The notes beneath the pieces are model-generated. The model did no database searches. It was not told the DNA's origin and was given only the letters and a program-made list of their open reading frames with translations. A stretch of DNA of 64,000 bases, taken from Chondrilla cf. caribensis. Its lineage: Eukaryota > Porifera > Demospongiae > Chondrillida > Chondrillidae. The number at the start of each line of letters is the position of its first letter. Position 1 is the first letter of the stretch. Location of the stretch: the NCBI GenBank assembly GCA_964020155.1, contig OZ026556.1:2569501-2633500 (forward strand), written 5' to 3'. Positions 59,701-64,000 of this stretch are shown here, piece by piece. The translations under genes were made by a program, and so were the position numbers.

Positions 59701-62700
59701 CACTTGCATCAATCCTTTGACCAATCCACGATGCATCATCCAATACCAGTTGAGTAGAAGGAAGAAGCCTCCTATCAATAGAAGGTAGAGGAATTTCCCC
59801 TGTATGCACAGTTAACTGCTCAGCTAATGGCAGATCTTCATTTTCAACCTTTCTACAAAGGTATATAAGGTGCTTGTAGGCCACCAAAGCTGATTTCCAG
59901 TCATTTGGATACAAATCACGATTTTTGTATTTCTTGATTAGTCGTCTCAATACAAACAAGCACTGTGGAATTGAGAGCTCCTCAGAAACACCAGCTAATT
60001 TGAGAAAATGTGAGAATGTGAGGCAGTAATGTGGTACAGGAAGAACATAAGGAGTGAGATCATAAATGTCCACAGAGGTAGATGAAGGCAGGCAGACTTG
60101 TTCAGCTGACAAGAGGAGGAATGATGTGGGAAGGAAGATACACTTCTTGTTGTGGAGGACTTCAGATATAGTGTCCTCACTACCCTCACTGTCATTAATG
60201 TACTTATAATGAGCTTCGAACAGCTTCTCCAGTTTGGTGACTAACTTAAATCTATCTTCTACAGGAATTTCCTTGCACCTTTGAAGGTGCTGTGAAAGGC
60301 AAATCAAATTCTGTGCCACCAGAACAGAATTGTGCTTGCTCATGCCAAGTTTGTCCAGCACCTCTTGGGAGGAATCACTACTAAAGCTATAGCCAATAGC
60401 TAAACAGGGCTTGACTAGACAGGTGATCAAGTAGTCACTGCTGCTGTTTGCCACCACACAACCAGAGAGTTTAGTCCATCCTTGATGTGGCAATCTGAAC
60501 TCAGCATCATTTAAGACAGTCTGTATTGTTCTCTCCAGATGATCTTGTGGTTCACAAGGAGCAATGACTATTTGAGAGGCTTTAGTGCAGAAATCCACTG
60601 AGACATTCTTCTGTACTTTCTGATGCAGACTCTCCAGCAGTAGATGTGACTTACAATCCATTTCACTCTTATCACCAGATTGCTGAATCTCTTCAGCAAG
60701 TATATTGGCAAATTGAAGCCAAAGCTGGCATGATACAGTCTGAATTAAGCCAATATGACGAAGAAAATCCAATCTCATATGCTCCCCCTGCATCCATGGC
60801 TGAGGTGGAAAGCTATCACTGGGAAGAAATGTTTTCAGAAGCTCCTCCTCAGGATCATACAAGTCCCGAACACATACAGCACCTTGTGGACTTGATATGA
60901 ATGGTATTCGTTGAAGCTCTCCAAAAATTATGTTCCATGATCCCCTTGTTTTCTTAGTATATCCAAGTTTACAGAACAATTCAAACAAAAGTTCTACTTG
61001 AGCCTTGAGCAACTGAGGAGCCATTTCATCAGGCAACACATGAAACAGTGGAACTAGATGATATCTGTAGAACTGCAATTCATTGTCTTTCCATAAGGTC
61101 ACGCCCACATTCCTCATGAATTCATCACAAAATGGTGGGACTACCACAAATTGTACAGTCTTCACAATGGCACTTAACTCCGCAAGGCCATCCTTTGGAA
61201 ATGAATTGTGGATCCCATGAACTGATGCATAAGTATCTATTGGTTTCAGCTCTCCACTAACTAATTTGAACAGAGGAAGCTTCTTCAAGTGGTGACTACT
61301 CTGTTGACTGAACACTTCACTTTCCTCAAGAAAACGGATGAACTCTGTCACATCAGATTCTTCAGGTGTAATATTCCTCAGTACTACATCGTGTTGGTAA
61401 TGTTCTAAAAGTCTAAGAATGTCTGGTACAGTTTCATGAGCAAAGTGGGATTGGAAATCGCTGTACAACCCAAATTCCTGATACTTAGGGAAAATCTTCC
61501 CGAAATCAACAATAGGGAATCCAAACAGTGTTATCAGTTTCCTAATTGGTTGCTCAAACAGGACCATGTTGGCCTGAGAGAAAGGGTAGAGGTGGTTATC
61601 TGTGGTTGGAATTATAGAGAAGCAGTTGAAATGATACAATTCTCTATGATGAATGTTTCTGATATACTTCCAAAGCAGAGCAAGAAGGTCCTTCGATGCA
61701 GTATCAAAGGATACAACCCCCACATTTTGGCGGAGGTTCAGATGTGTGGAAACATAAGATGGTTGTTCAATAAGAGGCTTGATTACACCCAAGTGTTCAA
61801 GGTGGGTAGCCAATCCCGAGCATTTCCAAATGGTCTGACTGATAAACTGCTGAGAACAATGAGGAAGTAGTTTGGAATAACGACCATCAAATACTTCACA
61901 CATTTCCTTCAAACAACTGTCTTCAGTCAACATCAAGGGGATTCCATTCAAAATAGCCTGCCAAATAGGTGTTTGACTGTTCTTAGTCACCTGATGAACA
62001 TCCGATAAGCAGTACTTCAATAAAGACAGAATATTCTCCACTATTATATCTCTGTACTTCTCAAGCTGAGGGGAAAGAGATCTGAGGTGTTCTCTCACAG
62101 AGGCAGGTATGATAATTCCAGTATAATCCTGGTTCAGTGATGTTTGCACACATGTAGCAATTCTAAATGGTGCTGAGGTCAAGTTCAGTCCTAGCTTCAG
62201 CAAAATCACTCCTTGTAGATCCTTTGGCTTATCATCTTCGGAGCTTCTTGACTCTTTCATTCCTGATGAAGCCAAAAACCTTGCTTGTGATACTTCATGC
62301 CTTGGAACCGTAGAGGATGGTTCCTTGTAAAACAACCCCTTTTGTGAGTGAATGGAATTACTCAAGGCTAGCCACTGAGGATGAACACATTCATCATCTT
62401 CATTCTCTTTCTTCACCAGTAGAACAGGAGCATTTTGATCCACAAGTAAAGAGTAAACCCTACACGGTAAGTTGAAGTTTTCCAGAGGTCCTTCAATTGT
62501 ACAGTTGGGAAACAGTCCATAGTACCAAGATGGATTGAATTGGCTGTCTTCTCCAGTCCTTACACCTCTGCAGTACAGTAACAAGTCCACATACGCTTTA
62601 GCACAGATATCATTGCACACTGCTGCGTTCCATTCCTTCAATTCATGGTCTCCTTTACTGTGTTGTAAGTTACGTCTGGAGTCATTTAACCAAAAGTGAC

Positions 62701-64000
62701 CATTGACATGAACTGGTAGATGTGATTCAAGGGGTAGAGGGAGATAGCAGTACAGTGACCTAGGAGATCTACTGCTATGATCATATAGGCCTCTACCGAG
62801 GGGAAGTCTGGCAGCCACACCTCCCAATGGTAGGAAGCTACATCTGAACCCTGTAGCCAACAATGTTTCATCAACGTCTTGTCCTCCAAATCTTTTGCTA
62901 ACTATCCACTCTTCTGAGCTTATTTTCATGTTGAAGCGCTTGGCACCTTTTTCATCAGTCACTACTTCTCTCTGTGCACAATTCACTGCAAGCCTGTATA
63001 CAGTACTGAGTGACTTTGTACACTTTTCCATTTTGACCATTTTGATCTCGTTGGTTACCTTGGAGTTGAAGTCATGACACAGACACTCTGAATTTGGTGT
63101 CAGATCAGCATGGAAAGATCCCAAGAGTGTACATCTATTATCTCCAGTTATTTCAAACAAAGAGATTCTTCTAACACAGTTGAGGAATAGTAGCATTTGA
63201 CCAGCTTCATCAACAAAATCATCCATCAGTTGTCTCAAATGAACTTGAGTCATTTTGTACCCTTTATTTATCTTCTTTGGCAATACCTCCCTTTCTCTTG
63301 TCAGAGGGAGCCTGAATATCACAAAACCATTTTCCCACTTATTATCACTGCGTAGCTGAGGGAAAGAACCTTGACATGTTCTAGAAAGAAGCTCAAGTGT
63401 TTCCTCTGAAAATGGTTGCATTTGGTCCACAAATAATGTAGTAAGGTCTCCTTGCTTTTTGGATAGCTCCCATCTCCTTCCAGGATGGCTCTTGCTACTT
63501 CCTGGAGCATACTGGAGAGTGGGATCAAACACACAGAAGTGTTCAGGAGCACCACCCTCACTGTGAGACACAAACACTGGACAGTCTGTGATGTGATAGG
63601 CAACGTTGAATCCAATGCCAAATCTACCAATTGTCGCAGGTGTGTCCTGTTTGCCACCTCTGCCAAGTCTTGTGATACTCCTGATGTCAGCATCTGAGAA
63701 CTTCTTGTTGTTGAATACAAGTAGAGAGGGCATCTGTTGGAGTTTCTTCCAATGTGGCATTTGAGAAAGTAGCTTCTTGTCTTTAAACTTTCTCCTGTCC
63801 AATACAAAAGCAATTTCAGAGGCACCAGCATCATCAGCATTCTGAATGAACTCTTTGAATATGGAACTATCAGCATGATAGCCATGAAGGATGTTACTCA
63901 ATCGGTCACAAAGATCTTCTGCTTGTCCATATTCAATACCATTCATAAAGGCATTGTCCACATACTGTTCCAACAGGGCTTGGATAGGGTTGGACAGTCC
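56715..64000 (-). CDS. Sacsin-like ATPase - HEPN - PARP catalytic domain fusion (5' partial)
   Basis: One giant exon (64000 to 57625) continues past the window edge and is spliced (CATG|GTGAGT to CTCCAG|CTCTTCC, intron 57305-57624, phases matching) to an exon at 57304-56715; 2321 residues are visible. The first part is a sacsin-type HSP90-like ATPase (SIRPT/HATPase): SSIFKEFIQNADDAGASEI, NNKKFSDADIRSITRLGRGG and GRFGIGFNVAYHITD hold the Asn, Asp/Gly and Gly-loop motifs. A long sacsin-like middle follows, then a Gly-rich linker (visible residues ~1860-1900) and a HEPN domain (~1938-2090: MWLTQSLNDFEAAK, CHESVEKCLKALFLALYGM). No J-domain HPD is seen. The last exon is a full PARP domain: FDITRIQNVDLWREF, DRLTFHGTRDN, YGRGIYLAKNALVSHSY and QTYPAYLITYL, with an H-Y-I type triad. 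Without splicing the frame would end at 57590, giving a protein lacking PARP. Confidence 0.85.

Overview
The window looks like a gene-dense stretch of an AT-rich invertebrate nuclear genome. Genes are split by many short GT-AG introns, intergenic gaps are small, (CA)n tracts and MITE-like hairpins are common, and there is a tandem cluster of lineage-specific receptor tyrosine kinases. A demosponge (Amphimedon-like) is my best inference; the species cannot be fixed from the sequence alone. I rebuilt most genes exon by exon by matching splice phases to known families.

Region 1 (1-12.2 kb) is a compact housekeeping block: BRK1 (WAVE complex), an intronless STYXL1-like rhodanese/pseudophosphatase, a nine-exon JMJD8, then POLR3H (minus) and FDXR (plus) arranged head to head with only 39 bp between start codons. 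Region 2 (12.6-17.7 kb) is an SVOP/SV2-like transporter on the minus strand, with an intron made almost wholly of (CA)n. Region 3 (17.7-20.7 kb) is repeat-derived: a broken LINE and an element carrying telomere-like repeats. Region 4 (20.7-28.2 kb) holds a pyranose-2-oxidase-like GMC flavoenzyme with a possible mitochondrial presequence, and a GAS2-like CH+GAR cytoskeletal linker on the minus strand. Region 5 (28.2-30.4 kb) is non-coding, with several small inverted-repeat elements.

Region 6 (30.4-55.2 kb) is a tandem array of three receptor tyrosine kinases, each with 14 exons in the same positions and phases: signal peptide, a ~150-residue extracellular module I cannot assign, a Ser/Thr-rich stalk, one TM helix, a tyrosine-rich juxtamembrane segment, and an active-looking kinase. 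Ectodomains and stalks differ between copies (two stalks are minisatellites), while the juxtamembrane and kinase exons, and even some introns, are almost identical. This suggests concerted evolution of the signalling half and diversification of the outer half.

Region 7 (56.7 kb to the window end, minus) is the most unusual gene: a sacsin-type HSP90-like ATPase protein with a C-terminal HEPN domain, spliced in phase to an exon encoding a complete PARP (ADP-ribosyltransferase) catalytic domain. Its 5' end lies beyond the window.

Mobile-element highlights are a short palindromic element with 7-bp target-site duplications in two copies, one of them nested in a second TIR element that has its own ~9-bp duplication. 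Exon boundaries are inferred from splice consensus, reading frame and family alignment from memory; no transcript evidence was available.
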